DNA from: a virus
IMG/VR virus record: IMGVR_UViG_3300029922_000244
Coordinates: 1-29,641 of that record
DNA: 29,641 bases
Strand: one strand, 5' to 3'
The position numbers and the translations under genes were made by a program. Below the pieces are notes generated by a model, which saw only the letters and a program-made list of their open reading frames with translations, was not told the origin of the DNA and ran no database searches. This document shows positions 21,191 through 29,641 of this stretch, piece by piece (within the stretch, counting starts at the first letter, position 1; every line of letters begins with the position of its first letter).

Positions 21191-22729
21191 ATGCCAAGTA
21201 CCGCCGTACCTAACAGCGACATATCAAGGGTAGTGGGCTACGCCATCCAGGGCGGTAATTTTGCCACGACTTTCCCGAACCTTCCGCAATGCATAGCGGT
21301 TATTGGCGAGATGAACCACGCCAACCAATCTACCGCTACAACGCCTGTGCAGATCACATCCGCCCTGCAGGCCGCATTGCTATATGGATGGGGGAGCCCT
21401 CTTTATAACAGTATGCGGCATTACTTTCCGGCTAATGGGGGCGGTGGCGCGAACGGCATACCCGTATGGGCTTTCCCGGTGGCAGAGCAAAGCAGCCCGG
21501 TAGCCAATGCGCAGACAATTACCGTATCAGGAACGCCAACGGCCAATGTAACACATACGGTGATGGTAGGTGGCCGCGGGCAGATGGAAACAGGCAGCTA
21601 TGCCATAAATATAGTAACGACCGATACCGCAACGACCATATCCACTAAAATAATCAATGCGCTCAATAATGTATTGGGCTGCCCAATGCTGGCAACAGCA
21701 GCATCACCGCCGTCGGCGGTGGCTACGTTAACCGCAAAATGGTATGGTCTTACGAGCCAGGGATTGACCGTAAGCGTAAACACAAATGGAACGCCTGCCG
21801 GTATATCCTACGCCATAGCACAGACTACAGCCGGTACGGGAACGCCTTCCATAGATGCTACATTAGCGCAGTTTGGCAATGTATGGTACACTATTGTTGA
21901 TAATACTTTCGGCCTTGTAGCTTCGATCATCACGAGCCTGGAAACATTCAACGGCAACCCTGATGCACAGACGGGCAGGTATGCGCCCACTATAATGAAG
22001 CCTTTTATAGCCGTTACAGGGTCTGTGGTGGACAGCTCCACAACGAGCGCGGATGTAACGATCACAAATGCAGATACGCTGAACAATACTATATCAGTGG
22101 CGCCAGCCCCTTTAAGCTTAGGATTACCATTAGACGCGAGCGCTGATTATATATGCAGGCTTGCCAACTGCGCGCAAAATACGCCGAATGTAGATATACA
22201 GGGAAGCTATTCGGTAGATATCCCTATGCCTGCCGCTGGCAGCAATCCCGCGACATCATCTTATACCGTGCGCAACGCCATAGTGCAGATGGGTATGAGC
22301 ACAGCGCTGATAAAAAACGGAGCGTATGAGGCCGAGGATATTGTAACTACCTATCACCCGGCAGGCCAGACCCCTCCGCAGTTCATGTATTTCAGGGATG
22401 TAATGATCGACCTGAATATCAAATACCAGTTCTTCCTGTTCCTGAGCCAGGCGGTGGTAAATAAGCAGATAGCCAATGATAATGACAGCGTGAGCGCCGC
22501 CAATGTGTGCAAGCCGAAAGATATACGCTCGGGGCTGGCAACGCTGATCAATTCATTAGTATCACAGGGGCTGTGCGTGAGCGCGGCTTTCAGCATTGCC
22601 AATACGGTAGTGAATATATCCACTACTAACCCGAACAGGTTTGAAATAACATGGCCCTATAAGCGCAGTGGCGTGGTGAGGGTGATCAGCACAACGGTAA
22701 CGGCGGGGTTCAATTTCGGGGCGCTTTAA
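21191..22729 (+). CDS. Tail sheath protein (Mu GpL-like, 512 aa)
   Basis: A contractile sheath subunit. The order of features resembles Mu GpL: an N-terminal exchange region (SDISRVVGYAIQGGNF), a glycine/threonine-rich variable middle (residues 100-300), then PLSLGLPLDASADYICRLA and a late GAYEAEDIVTTYHPAGQTPPQF ... FRDVMIDLNIKYQFF section followed by the WPYKRSGVVRVI end. Size is that of other sheaths. The next gene is the tube, as expected. It lies directly after the packaging genes, unlike the usual order in which the head genes intervene. Confidence 0.8.
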   Translation: MPSTAVPNSDISRVVGYAIQGGNFATTFPNLPQCIAVIGEMNHANQSTATTPVQITSALQAALLYGWGSPLYNSMRHYFPANGGGGANGIPVWAFPVAEQSSPVANAQTITVSGTPTANVTHTVMVGGRGQMETGSYAINIVTTDTATTISTKIINALNNVLGCPMLATAASPPSAVATLTAKWYGLTSQGLTVSVNTNGTPAGISYAIAQTTAGTGTPSIDATLAQFGNVWYTIVDNTFGLVASIITSLETFNGNPDAQTGRYAPTIMKPFIAVTGSVVDSSTTSADVTITNADTLNNTISVAPAPLSLGLPLDASADYICRLANCAQNTPNVDIQGSYSVDIPMPAAGSNPATSSYTVRNAIVQMGMSTALIKNGAYEAEDIVTTYHPAGQTPPQFMYFRDVMIDLNIKYQFFLFLSQAVVNKQIANDNDSVSAANVCKPKDIRSGLATLINSLVSQGLCVSAAFSIANTVVNISTTNPNRFEITWPYKRSGVVRVISTTVTAGFNFGAL

Positions 22730-22780
22730 TCAGCAAAAAGAAAAACAACATTTTTTAAAACACAATAAAATTCAACGACT

Positions 22781-23191
22781 ATGCCAAGCGGCGGTGATAT
22801 AACAGAGGTAACATGGAACCATCCGGTATTAGGAACGGGCCGCTTCTTCCCTAAAGCAGGCGAGGACAGCACTTATAATCTTGGCGGCTATAAGACCGAA
22901 GACAGCGATACCCAGATAGACGGGAGCAGCACTTTCATCAACAGTATGCAGCAACGGCCATGGAGCTTTGAGGTGGTATGCGCCTGGGATATGATCAACC
23001 CGAACCGGCAGGAGCTTGAATCAATGGTGGCCATGAGCGGCAGTACGCAACTTGCCAACTGGACATTTACTAATATCAACGGCATTACCTATGGCGGTAA
23101 TGGTAAGATAGTAAGCGATATACAGGGCAGCGGAAAGGATTGTACCATAAGCCTGAAGGTGATGGGTGGGGGCATATTGCAGCAGATATAA
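22781..23191 (+). CDS. Tail tube protein (136 aa)
   Basis: A compact beta-rich protein starting MPSGGDITEVTWNHPVLG and ending in a hydrophobic ISLKVMGGGILQQI strand, in the position and size of the Mu gpM tube subunit that polymerises inside the sheath. The strand pattern (GSSTFINSMQQRPWSFEVVCAWDMI) fits the tube fold. There is no clear sequence signature; synteny with the sheath upstream and the chaperone downstream is the main evidence. Confidence 0.75.
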   Translation: MPSGGDITEVTWNHPVLGTGRFFPKAGEDSTYNLGGYKTEDSDTQIDGSSTFINSMQQRPWSFEVVCAWDMINPNRQELESMVAMSGSTQLANWTFTNINGITYGGNGKIVSDIQGSGKDCTISLKVMGGGILQQI

Positions 23192-23226
23192 CAAGGCATT
23201 TTATTTTTTGAACCTATAATAATACG

Positions 23227-23679
23227 ATGGAAGGCGGCGAAGAAAAAAAAGAGATTAAAGAGGTTTTCCCCGTTGTGATCAGCGAGGCGGCGGCGGTGGC
23301 GGAAGTTACGGCCTACCTGGACGCTAAGCGCGTGAAACCCCTGATGCGCAGCGCGCGGATGGGCAATATAGGCATACTGGTGCAGGCGGTGATGTATGGG
23401 GAAATAACCATCAACCATGAAACATGGGTAATCACGCACAAGCTGAACTTCCCGATTAATGATCAATCCGGTAACATTTATAAAAAGGAACTGGAATATA
23501 AATTCCGGGTATCGCTGGGGGAGATAAGCGAGATCATGCGCAATGTGAGCGATAGCACAGAGATGGGCAATACCAAGGCTTACGGGGCTGCTTTAACCGG
23601 GTTACCGGCTGCCGTAATTGAGAAACTGGATACGAGTGATTCTGCTATACTTGCTTCAATAGGTGTTTTTTTTTCCTAA
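23227..23679 (+). CDS. Tail assembly chaperone, short form (150 aa)
   Basis: It lies between the tube and tape-measure genes, the normal position of the tail assembly chaperone (lambda G, Mu gp41-like). It begins with an acidic helix (MEGGEEKKEIKEVFPVV) and contains a repeated helix-rich body (EVTAYLDAKRVKPLMRSA). It stops at 23677-23679, one codon after a G-T9-CC run where a -1 shift would continue the protein. The abundance of the short form versus the long one is usually fixed by the shift rate. Confidence 0.7.
   Translation: MEGGEEKKEIKEVFPVVISEAAAVAEVTAYLDAKRVKPLMRSARMGNIGILVQAVMYGEITINHETWVITHKLNFPINDQSGNIYKKELEYKFRVSLGEISEIMRNVSDSTEMGNTKAYGAALTGLPAAVIEKLDTSDSAILASIGVFFS
23665..23676 (+). 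promoter_or_regulatory. Probable -1 frameshift site
   Basis: GTT TTT TTT TCC is read in the zero frame, with nine consecutive T (23666-23674). Slipping back one base gives TTC CTA ACT and an open frame to the TAA at 23892. This matches the conserved frameshift of tail chaperone genes in tailed phages. No clear stimulatory stem is visible just downstream. Confidence 0.75.
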
Positions 23680-23894
23680 CTGATAATGGGGAGCTACTCA
23701 GCAAAGATGGCATAGATGGCGCGATAAAGACAGTTGTTTACCGAATGAAATGGAGCCCGGATATTATATCAGGGCTTTTTTTAGATAATGTGGATTACAA
23801 AGGACTGCTGTATTACTATAACGATATACATAAAGAAAATGTGGTGATGGAAAAAGAAATACAGGCAATGAAAAAAAGGAATAAAAAACCATAA
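23673..23894 (+). CDS. Frameshift extension of the tail assembly chaperone
   Basis: In the -1 frame from TTC at 23673, 73 codons continue without a start of their own near the beginning (FLTDNGELLSKDGIDGAI, then TVVYRMKWSPDIISGLF, DYKGLLYYYNDIHKE and a lysine-rich end KKRNKKP). The fusion would be about 222 residues. The long form normally coats the tape-measure protein before tail assembly, and the tape-measure gene follows closely. An independent gene starting at the internal ATG is a weaker alternative. Confidence 0.75.
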   Translation, partial: FLTDNGELLSKDGIDGAIKTVVYRMKWSPDIISGLFLDNVDYKGLLYYYNDIHKENVVMEKEIQAMKKRNKKP

Positions 23895-23895
23895 A

Positions 23896-24195
23896 ATGAA
23901 TGAAGAAAATGTAATCCCCGACAATACCCTCGCAGATGGCCAAGGGAATCAGTTATTGGATAGCGATAATAATATTATCCAAACAGAAAAGCAAACGGCC
24001 CCGGATAGCATAGAGCAACTATATGCCAATGCCCTTGAAAGAATAAAGGAGCTGGAAGGAACAGAGCCATGCGCTTCATGCGGCAATATGAGGGTAGAGA
24101 TAAATGCACTCATGGAGCAAAATAAAAAGCTGGATGGCGACCTGAAGTTCTGTAAACAACATATGGATGCCCAATTTTTAAAATTTCTATCATAA
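23896..24195 (+). CDS. Hypothetical protein (99 aa)
   Basis: An acidic, helical protein starting 1 nt after the chaperone extension. It has a single CASCGN knuckle near residue 58 and a coiled-coil-like C-terminus (EINALMEQNKKLDGDLKFCKQHMD). It lies just before the tape measure, 3 nt away. It may take part in tail assembly by context, but no family is recognised. Confidence 0.7.
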   Translation: MNEENVIPDNTLADGQGNQLLDSDNNIIQTEKQTAPDSIEQLYANALERIKELEGTEPCASCGNMRVEINALMEQNKKLDGDLKFCKQHMDAQFLKFLS

Positions 24196-24198
24196 TAA

Positions 24199-26232
24199 AT
24201 GAGCGCCCCCAATATAATACCTTCCATATTTACAGCTAAAGACATGCTGACCATGCCGGTGATGCGCATGAGCACCGCTGTGAACAGGCTGGGCATTGTA
24301 TCGCAGGCAAGCATGGCAAGGATGGAACGCTCATTCACTGCCGTGGGCGCCAGCGCAATGGCGCTTTCGCGGGGGGCTATAGCCATTGGAACAGGGATTG
24401 TATTGCCGCTGGGGCTGGCAGTGGACCAGGCCATAAAGTTCGAAAAAGGCATGGGCAATGTGGCTACGATAGTAGATACCACAAAAGAGGATATGGGGGC
24501 GATGGGCGATGAGGTGATGAAGATGGGGCGGCAGATACCCGTAACGCTTGCCGACCTGCAGGAATCACTTTACCAGGTAAGGAGCGCGGGAATAGAAGCG
24601 GGAAATGGCATCAACCAGGCAATGGGGGTACTTAAATCATCTGCTATATTATCAGTAGCAGGATTATCATCTGCTACGGAAGCTACCAAGGCGCTGACAT
24701 CGGCCATGGTAGTGTTTGGCGATGAAGGGCTGACGAGTGAGCAGATAGCCAACAGCTTCTTTAAGACGGTGCAGGACGGTAAGACTAAGATGGATGAAAT
24801 AAATGTGGCGTTTGGTAAGAATGCAGGAATAGTACATGCCGCGGGCGTGAGCCTTCAGGAGCTCAATGCAATGACTGCGGCACTTACCAACAGCGGTATG
24901 GCTGCCAGCGCCGCACAGATAGGTATAGCCGGGGCGGTAACGGCGCTTATTAAGCCATCAACGGACCTGACAACAGTATATGAAAGCATGGGCTATAGCG
25001 GCCAGAATGCTTTTAAAGATATAGTGAAGGCCAGCGGCGGCCTGGTAAACGCCATGATGAAAATAGATGCGCAGGGCAGCAAAATGGGTATTGCCTTCAG
25101 CGATGATTTCCGCGAAAAAAGGGCGATGCTGACAGATATATTACTCAGCGGGCCGCTGCATGGCGCTTATCTGAAAAACTATGCCGACCAGATGAGCGGC
25201 ACCAATACGCTGATGACCGCTTACGGCAAGCAGCAGGAGACTGCAGCGGCGAGGATGAAAATATTCAAAACAAATGTGCAGGAACTTGGCATAAACATAG
25301 GTAATCTGCTGATACCGCCATTGAATAAACTGATGTCTTTACTAACACCGGTGATTGACGGCATAGCCGATTTCGCGCATAACCATAAGCTGCTTAGTGG
25401 CGTGATCGTAGATTCGCTGGGTACCATAGGATTGCTTTCCCTTGGTATCGGCGGGGTATCCCTTGGTATCGGCGGGGTATCCCTTGCGGTGAGCGCCGGG
25501 GCAAAAGCATTCGGATTATTGAAAGGGGTAATGACTGCTTATAATTTCGTTGCAGGATTTGCCGCTGTGAAAACAGGGCAATTAACCGGCGCATTATTAG
25601 AGGTGCCCAGCGCGGCCCGTGGCGCCCAACTTGCTATGTATGGATTCAGCGCGGCCACAAAAGCGGCTTTTGGCTGGATAACCCTGGGCTTCGCCTCTTA
25701 TATGGCATGGAAAGCCCAGATGGAAAAGGACAATAAAAACAAGGATAATAACCCGCTTGGGTTTGACTATAATAAACCATTTTCTGATAAGTACAATTCT
25801 GAAAAGGCAAAACAGAATGGTATTTCCAAAAGCCAGTTTGACAAGCAACAGGGATATTATCAATATAACTGGATGAATAATAATGTGGCCGATGCTAATG
25901 GCGATGTGGCGAAATGGATAAAAAGCCTCAGAAGCCCTTCAGGACCAAGTGCGGGGCAGCCGTCCTTTGACAGCACATTGCTGAAAAAGCAACTGGAGCT
26001 AAATCAAAAAATGGATGAGGATTCGAGCTTCAATAAATATAAAAATTCACTTGGCTATAATGCCGCCCCCTACATCCCTGCAAGATCTATGGATGACGGC
26101 GCAGGCGCGGGAATGCAAACGCACCAGATAGAAGTAGTGATCAGGAATGAAAGCGATAGGAATGTAACAACCAGTACCCGAAGCAATAGCGCCGGGGCTG
26201 TGCCCATAACCGTAAAAACAACTTACACCTGA
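24199..26232 (+). CDS. Tail tape measure protein (677 aa)
   Basis: It resembles the TP901-1-type tape measure family: a repeated pattern of charged and small residues, the segment KFEKGMGNVATIVDTTKEDM near residue 77, then MGRQIPVTLADLQESLYQVRSAGIEAGNG, which is typical of the family. It has hydrophobic stretches at residues 51-74 and around 405-430, the latter containing a duplicated GIGGVSL. From known relations of about 0.15 nm per residue, a tail of roughly 100 nm would be expected (inference). A C-terminal region with repeated N, D and K residues ends the protein. Confidence 0.85.
   Translation: MSAPNIIPSIFTAKDMLTMPVMRMSTAVNRLGIVSQASMARMERSFTAVGASAMALSRGAIAIGTGIVLPLGLAVDQAIKFEKGMGNVATIVDTTKEDMGAMGDEVMKMGRQIPVTLADLQESLYQVRSAGIEAGNGINQAMGVLKSSAILSVAGLSSATEATKALTSAMVVFGDEGLTSEQIANSFFKTVQDGKTKMDEINVAFGKNAGIVHAAGVSLQELNAMTAALTNSGMAASAAQIGIAGAVTALIKPSTDLTTVYESMGYSGQNAFKDIVKASGGLVNAMMKIDAQGSKMGIAFSDDFREKRAMLTDILLSGPLHGAYLKNYADQMSGTNTLMTAYGKQQETAAARMKIFKTNVQELGINIGNLLIPPLNKLMSLLTPVIDGIADFAHNHKLLSGVIVDSLGTIGLLSLGIGGVSLGIGGVSLAVSAGAKAFGLLKGVMTAYNFVAGFAAVKTGQLTGALLEVPSAARGAQLAMYGFSAATKAAFGWITLGFASYMAWKAQMEKDNKNKDNNPLGFDYNKPFSDKYNSEKAKQNGISKSQFDKQQGYYQYNWMNNNVADANGDVAKWIKSLRSPSGPSAGQPSFDSTLLKKQLELNQKMDEDSSFNKYKNSLGYNAAPYIPARSMDDGAGAGMQTHQIEVVIRNESDRNVTTSTRSNSAGAVPITVKTTYT
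25440..25481 (+). repeat. 21-bp tandem duplication in the tape measure gene
   Basis: Two exact copies of a 21-bp unit beginning CCTTGGTATCGGCGGGG add seven residues (SLGIGGV) in the hydrophobic segment. The reading frame is kept, so it is either a recent in-frame duplication or a normal part of the protein. Confidence 0.9.
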
Positions 26233-26720
26233 TGGTAGATATAATGATAAAGGAAACCTTCAACGGCGGCGATATAACCATACTCAACAATGACGTGATG
26301 GTTGTAACCGGCATTGAAAACATGCCTTATCTATCTATGTTTGGCGGGGGCGACTGGTGGGGCAATGACCTGCTGCTTACGGATGGGCCGGACCTGAAGT
26401 TTATAGCCACTACCGAGGCGCTATGCAGGGTAACGACACTTAACAGCAACGGCCGCGCGCTGATAGAAGCAGCAGTACTCGCCGACCTGGCATTTTTAGA
26501 AACCGATGTGCCGGGAACTACTTTAAATGTAACGGTGCAAGTGCTGGATGATAATGTGATATCTATTACGGTGTTCATTAACCTGCAGCAGGTATTTTAT
26601 ATGCTGTGGAACCCGGTAAACCCGGTATTATCAGTATTGCCGGTGAGCAGTGATGTGCTACTCAATGATGACGGCGATGCGCTGTTCAATGATGACGGAA
26701 GTGTTTTATTAAGCGATTAA
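26232..26720 (+). CDS. Baseplate protein, Mu gp46-like (162 aa)
   Basis: It begins at TGATG overlap with the tape measure stop. The sequence has GGDITILNNDVMVVTGIENM, then GGGDWWGNDLLL, the WWG motif of the gp46 family, a helical ALIEAAVLADLAFL section and a beta end with TLNVTVQVLDDNVISITVFI. A repeated LLNDDGDALFNDDGSVLL C-terminus is an extra. It is expected to join the tail tube to the baseplate wedge proteins. In Mu the order is gp46, gp47 and gp48, as here except for one inserted gene. Confidence 0.7.
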   Translation: MVDIMIKETFNGGDITILNNDVMVVTGIENMPYLSMFGGGDWWGNDLLLTDGPDLKFIATTEALCRVTTLNSNGRALIEAAVLADLAFLETDVPGTTLNVTVQVLDDNVISITVFINLQQVFYMLWNPVNPVLSVLPVSSDVLLNDDGDALFNDDGSVLLSD

Positions 26721-26730
26721 AATATTTTTT

Positions 26731-27915
26731 ATGAAAAAAACAGGGTTTATTTTATTGTTTCTGCTGACAACTTTATTTGCATCAGCGCAAAAATTGGGAA
26801 TACTTACTACGGCAACAATGGCTGATAGTAACACTAACGTGGTGATCACCCAGTATGATCCCGGAAGCGGCTTATATACCTCGTATAAATGCCCGCTGAA
26901 CCTTATCAAAAACTTTATTGCTTTTGTGGGCAACTATCCTTTAGCCACAACTATAGACAGTAATGTGAAGTTGCTGGGGCATTCCGGGAGTGGGCCGGAT
27001 TCGGCATATCCTTATCCTTTGCTTGCGGCAACTATTCTTACAGACACGCCCGCCGCATTGAATATCTATAATACAAATGGAACCCTTACGGCAAACAGGC
27101 TGCTTCAATTTAATCTGTATAATCTTGAATTTTATACAAATGCAGGTAGTTTTTTTGGATTATTACATCCTGTTAGTGGCGGCGATACCTCATGGAATTT
27201 CAGCCCTAATGAAATGCTTTTACGGACTAATTATAATACTTCTTTATTATTAACGCAAAACACATCAACATTAGCAGCGGGGCAAGGTTTTTTTGAGATA
27301 AACCAACCGTCGGCAAGTGTATGTGTTGGCTATTATCAGGCAGGAACGGCATTCGTAAATATGAATAGCACCCCTTCGCAAAGTAGAATAGTATTCGGGG
27401 TGCATGGAAGTGATTTAATGGCTGTTGACAGCGCGGCGCAACAGGTACAGGTTACATCGGATAGCGGGTTGTATGTAAATGGTTACAGGTTCCCACTTGC
27501 CGCCGGATCAAATGGCAACACAATTATTACAGACGGGTCAGGGCATTTAAGTTTTGGAAACCCGGTTTTTACCGTAGTGGCACAAGCCGATTCTTTAGCG
27601 CAAACAATTCAAAAAACATTAGCTACTTATACAACACCTTCAATAGGTACTTTTGAAATAAACGGATACATAAATGTTACTGCCATTGCAACAGATGTAA
27701 TAAATTTCAAGATAATTTTCACTGATGAAAATTCAGTAAATCACACAATAAACTTTTCAAGTATTTCAACCACCGGATATTATCCATTTACATCCGGCGG
27801 ATCGCTTCGTGTGAAATCGGGAACGACCATAACAACGAGCGTGGGATTTACCACAGGGGGGGGCACAGTGATATATGATGCAGGCAGCACAATAATCCAA
27901 ACGCAAAATAATTAA
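26731..27915 (+). CDS. Exported fibre-like protein with signal peptide (394 aa)
   Basis: MKKTGFILLFLLTTLF ending ASAQ is a Sec signal peptide, with likely cleavage after SAQ. The mature protein is rich in Thr, Ser, Asn and Gly and has beta-type segments. Residues 240-275 (GLYVNGYRFPLAAGSNGNTI, then TDGSGHLSFGNP) look like the stem motifs of phage fibres and Bacteroidota surface proteins. It sits between gp46-like and gp47-like genes, where a gene with a signal peptide is unexpected for a virion part. A host-surface or exclusion role is an alternative to a fibre. Confidence 0.7.
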   Translation: MKKTGFILLFLLTTLFASAQKLGILTTATMADSNTNVVITQYDPGSGLYTSYKCPLNLIKNFIAFVGNYPLATTIDSNVKLLGHSGSGPDSAYPYPLLAATILTDTPAALNIYNTNGTLTANRLLQFNLYNLEFYTNAGSFFGLLHPVSGGDTSWNFSPNEMLLRTNYNTSLLLTQNTSTLAAGQGFFEINQPSASVCVGYYQAGTAFVNMNSTPSQSRIVFGVHGSDLMAVDSAAQQVQVTSDSGLYVNGYRFPLAAGSNGNTIITDGSGHLSFGNPVFTVVAQADSLAQTIQKTLATYTTPSIGTFEINGYINVTAIATDVINFKIIFTDENSVNHTINFSSISTTGYYPFTSGGSLRVKSGTTITTSVGFTTGGGTVIYDAGSTIIQTQNN

Positions 27916-27932
27916 TAAAAAATAATCAGGCA

Positions 27933-29171
27933 ATGACACCCATACCACTTTTAACCCAGCTTTATACCGGCGTAAAAACTTCGCTCCAGACGCAGTTCGG
28001 GATAACTATACCGAGTTTTGGCAAAAGCTTTTTCAGATCGCTTGCGGGGGTATGGAGTGGCGTGGCGAAGATATTTTATATAGCCCTTGGCAATGTGCAA
28101 AAGAACATATGGTTTGACCTTGCAGACCCGGAAGCACTTGGAGGGACATTAGAGCGGTTTGGGAGGACCATCATTTTACGCAACCCGTTCCCGGCAACAC
28201 AGGGAACTATAATAGTAAGCGTAACCGGCAGCAGCGGCGCTGTGATCAATGCCGGGGAAACGGCGCTAAGTGATGGCAGCAGCCTTTCGCCGGGTTACCT
28301 GTATGTGCTTGATACAGCCTATACGCTTACCGGGAGCGGCGACCTGATAACGCTAAGGGCACTAACAGCCGGAACCATAGCTAACCTGAATGTGGGCAAT
28401 ACGCTGACCTTTACCGCCCCTATTGTAAATGTAAACCAGGGCGTGGCCGTGAGCGCCATAGGCACCAGCGCCATAGATGGGGAAACGATACCGGAATACA
28501 GGGCGGCAATAGCGCTCCATTACCAGCTTGCCCCACAAGGAGGGGCAGTAAGCGATTACCGGCTATGGGGCAGCCAGTGGGAGGGTGTGGCTAAAATATA
28601 CCCTTATACTGCCAGTGGTGCTGTATGGCAGGTAAATGTGTATGTGGAGGCGATATTGAGCGACAGCGGCGGCACAGCACCCTATTATAACTATGGGATC
28701 CCTACCACTACTATAATAAACGGGGTAACAAGCTACATTCTTACCGACCCTGCGACGGGCCTCGCGCGCAAGCCTATGGGCGTAGTACTGGGGCCATCGA
28801 ACGCAGGCGCATTGGCGGTAACGGTGTACCAGGTGGCTATTGCCTTCACGGGATCAGGAAGCATAAGCACTGCTGATAAGGCGATAATTGCCAATGCGCT
28901 GGTGCAGGCGGTGAATAATATACGGCCATTCATAGCCGGATGTGATGCGCTTGCCAACCAGAACGATACCCTGAGTATATCATTGCCGGCCAGCGGCGGC
29001 AGGATAGCAGCACCGGAACTGTATGTGATCGTGGTAATAGCTATGCAGGCGGTGCCGGGGGCATTGTTTACCGGCGTGAGCATGACGGTGAACAGCGTAA
29101 GTGAAACCTCTTACACATTTGATAACGGCATCATACCTTTTTTAGAACCTTCAAATGTTACGTTCAGTTAA
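27933..29171 (+). CDS. Baseplate J / Mu gp47-like protein (412 aa)
   Basis: Matches baseplate wedge proteins of the gp47/baseplate-J family: an N-terminal helix (PLLTQLYTGVKTSLQTQFG), LADPEALGGTLERFGRTI (an L-x-x-x-A-x-x-x-G-x-x-L-x-R-x-G pattern), beta modules with VSVTGSSGAVINAGE, and DGETIPEYRAAIALHY with the late GGAVSDYRLWG. It would be part of the contractile baseplate. Its TAA shares a base with the start of the next gene, the gp48-like protein, as expected in this cluster. Confidence 0.85.
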   Translation: MTPIPLLTQLYTGVKTSLQTQFGITIPSFGKSFFRSLAGVWSGVAKIFYIALGNVQKNIWFDLADPEALGGTLERFGRTIILRNPFPATQGTIIVSVTGSSGAVINAGETALSDGSSLSPGYLYVLDTAYTLTGSGDLITLRALTAGTIANLNVGNTLTFTAPIVNVNQGVAVSAIGTSAIDGETIPEYRAAIALHYQLAPQGGAVSDYRLWGSQWEGVAKIYPYTASGAVWQVNVYVEAILSDSGGTAPYYNYGIPTTTIINGVTSYILTDPATGLARKPMGVVLGPSNAGALAVTVYQVAIAFTGSGSISTADKAIIANALVQAVNNIRPFIAGCDALANQNDTLSISLPASGGRIAAPELYVIVVIAMQAVPGALFTGVSMTVNSVSETSYTFDNGIIPFLEPSNVTFS

Positions 29172-29641
29172 TGAGCTATATCAGCGATAACATATTATCC
29201 CTTTTCAAACAACTGCACCCTAAAGGGCGGGCATGGAATATACCGCCCGCAACGAACATAGAATCATTTCAGAAAGCTTTTGGCGGGGATGGCACCAACC
29301 AAACGGGAACGGCTGAAAGGGCATGGAATGATATGGTATCGCTTAAAAACAGCCTGCTTCCTGATAGTGCAAATTTTACAGATGGGACAGTGAGCCCGAT
29401 GGATAATGACTGTGATGACTGGGAACGGCGGCTGTATATGATAAGATGGGGCATAACGTCATCAATAACCCCGACGCGCCTGCAACGGATGGCGGCTATT
29501 GCTACAAAAATGGGCTACCCAGGTACCGACCAGCCACGGCAGAGCGCCGGGTATTTGCAGGCAATGTTACAGGCTTATGGGTTCAATGTATATGTGTATG
29601 AGAATTTGAGCAATCTAAGCCCGGCGGAGATATTGGGGGAA
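29171..29641 (+). CDS. Mu gp48-like (DUF2313/YmfQ) protein, 5' part
   Basis: The first 157 codons are visible; the rest lies beyond the right edge. Features are LFKQLHPKGRAWNIPP (LLPRGRAW-like start), SLKNSLLPDSANFTDG, and DDWERRLYMIRWG near residues 80-95, the usual order for this family, which follows gp47 in Mu-like tails. It would help join baseplate to fibres. Translation is coupled to the gp47-like gene by TAATG. Confidence 0.8.
   Translation, partial: MSYISDNILSLFKQLHPKGRAWNIPPATNIESFQKAFGGDGTNQTGTAERAWNDMVSLKNSLLPDSANFTDGTVSPMDNDCDDWERRLYMIRWGITSSITPTRLQRMAAIATKMGYPGTDQPRQSAGYLQAMLQAYGFNVYVYENLSNLSPAEILGE

Overview
The window looks like part of the genome of a tailed phage (contractile tail, Mu-type tail genes) that infects a Bacteroidota host. 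It could also be a prophage, but no integrase or bacterial gene is visible. The host assignment rests on promoters of the Bacteroidota type (-33 TTTG, 19-21 nt, -7 TAnnTTTG), on signal peptides ending in FAQ or SAQ, and on leader regions without clear Shine-Dalgarno sequences. Left-arm genes are AT-rich and small; the tail genes on the right are visibly richer in GC.

Left arm, 1-10355, all on the minus strand: a tightly packed early operon read leftwards. Stop and start codons often overlap as ATGA or TAATG. Recognisable products are a Rad52-like annealing protein with a YqaJ/lambda-type exonuclease (a recombination pair), and YopX, DUF551, DUF1643 and possibly DUF2303 proteins. There is also a protein with a Rieske-like cysteine/histidine pattern, and one built of thirteen near-identical 10-residue repeats. 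Several coupled genes are very short (37, 43, 53 and 56 residues). Three spacers carry inverted repeats or possible RNA structures, one with the acceptor/T-arm geometry of a tRNA.

Control region, 10390-10770: a small ribbon-helix-helix-like protein lies between two copies of an 18-bp palindrome. One palindrome supplies the -33 boxes of two divergent promoters, and the other overlaps the -33 box of the leftward early promoter. This resembles an autoregulated switch.

Middle, 10770-17231, mostly plus strand: a PAPS-reductase-like protein, a 57-residue protein followed by a strong hairpin, a VRR-NUC-like nuclease, a possible pseudoknotted leader RNA, a zinc-finger protein, and a primase-polymerase/helicase. 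Just after the helicase gene lie seven TAGCCACT-like repeats around an AT-rich core, a candidate replication origin. A lone minus-strand gene with its own terminator follows.

Right arm, 17232-29641, plus strand: terminase small subunit, an exported protein with its own promoter and terminator, terminase large subunit (GpA family), a small membrane protein, tail sheath, tail tube, tail assembly chaperone with a -1 frameshift extension, tape measure, a gp46-like baseplate protein, a second exported fibre-like protein, baseplate J (gp47-like), and the start of a gp48-like protein. Two late promoters share a 23-bp upstream motif and a 14-nt -7 region. No portal, protease or capsid gene lies between terminase and sheath, so the head genes must be outside the window.
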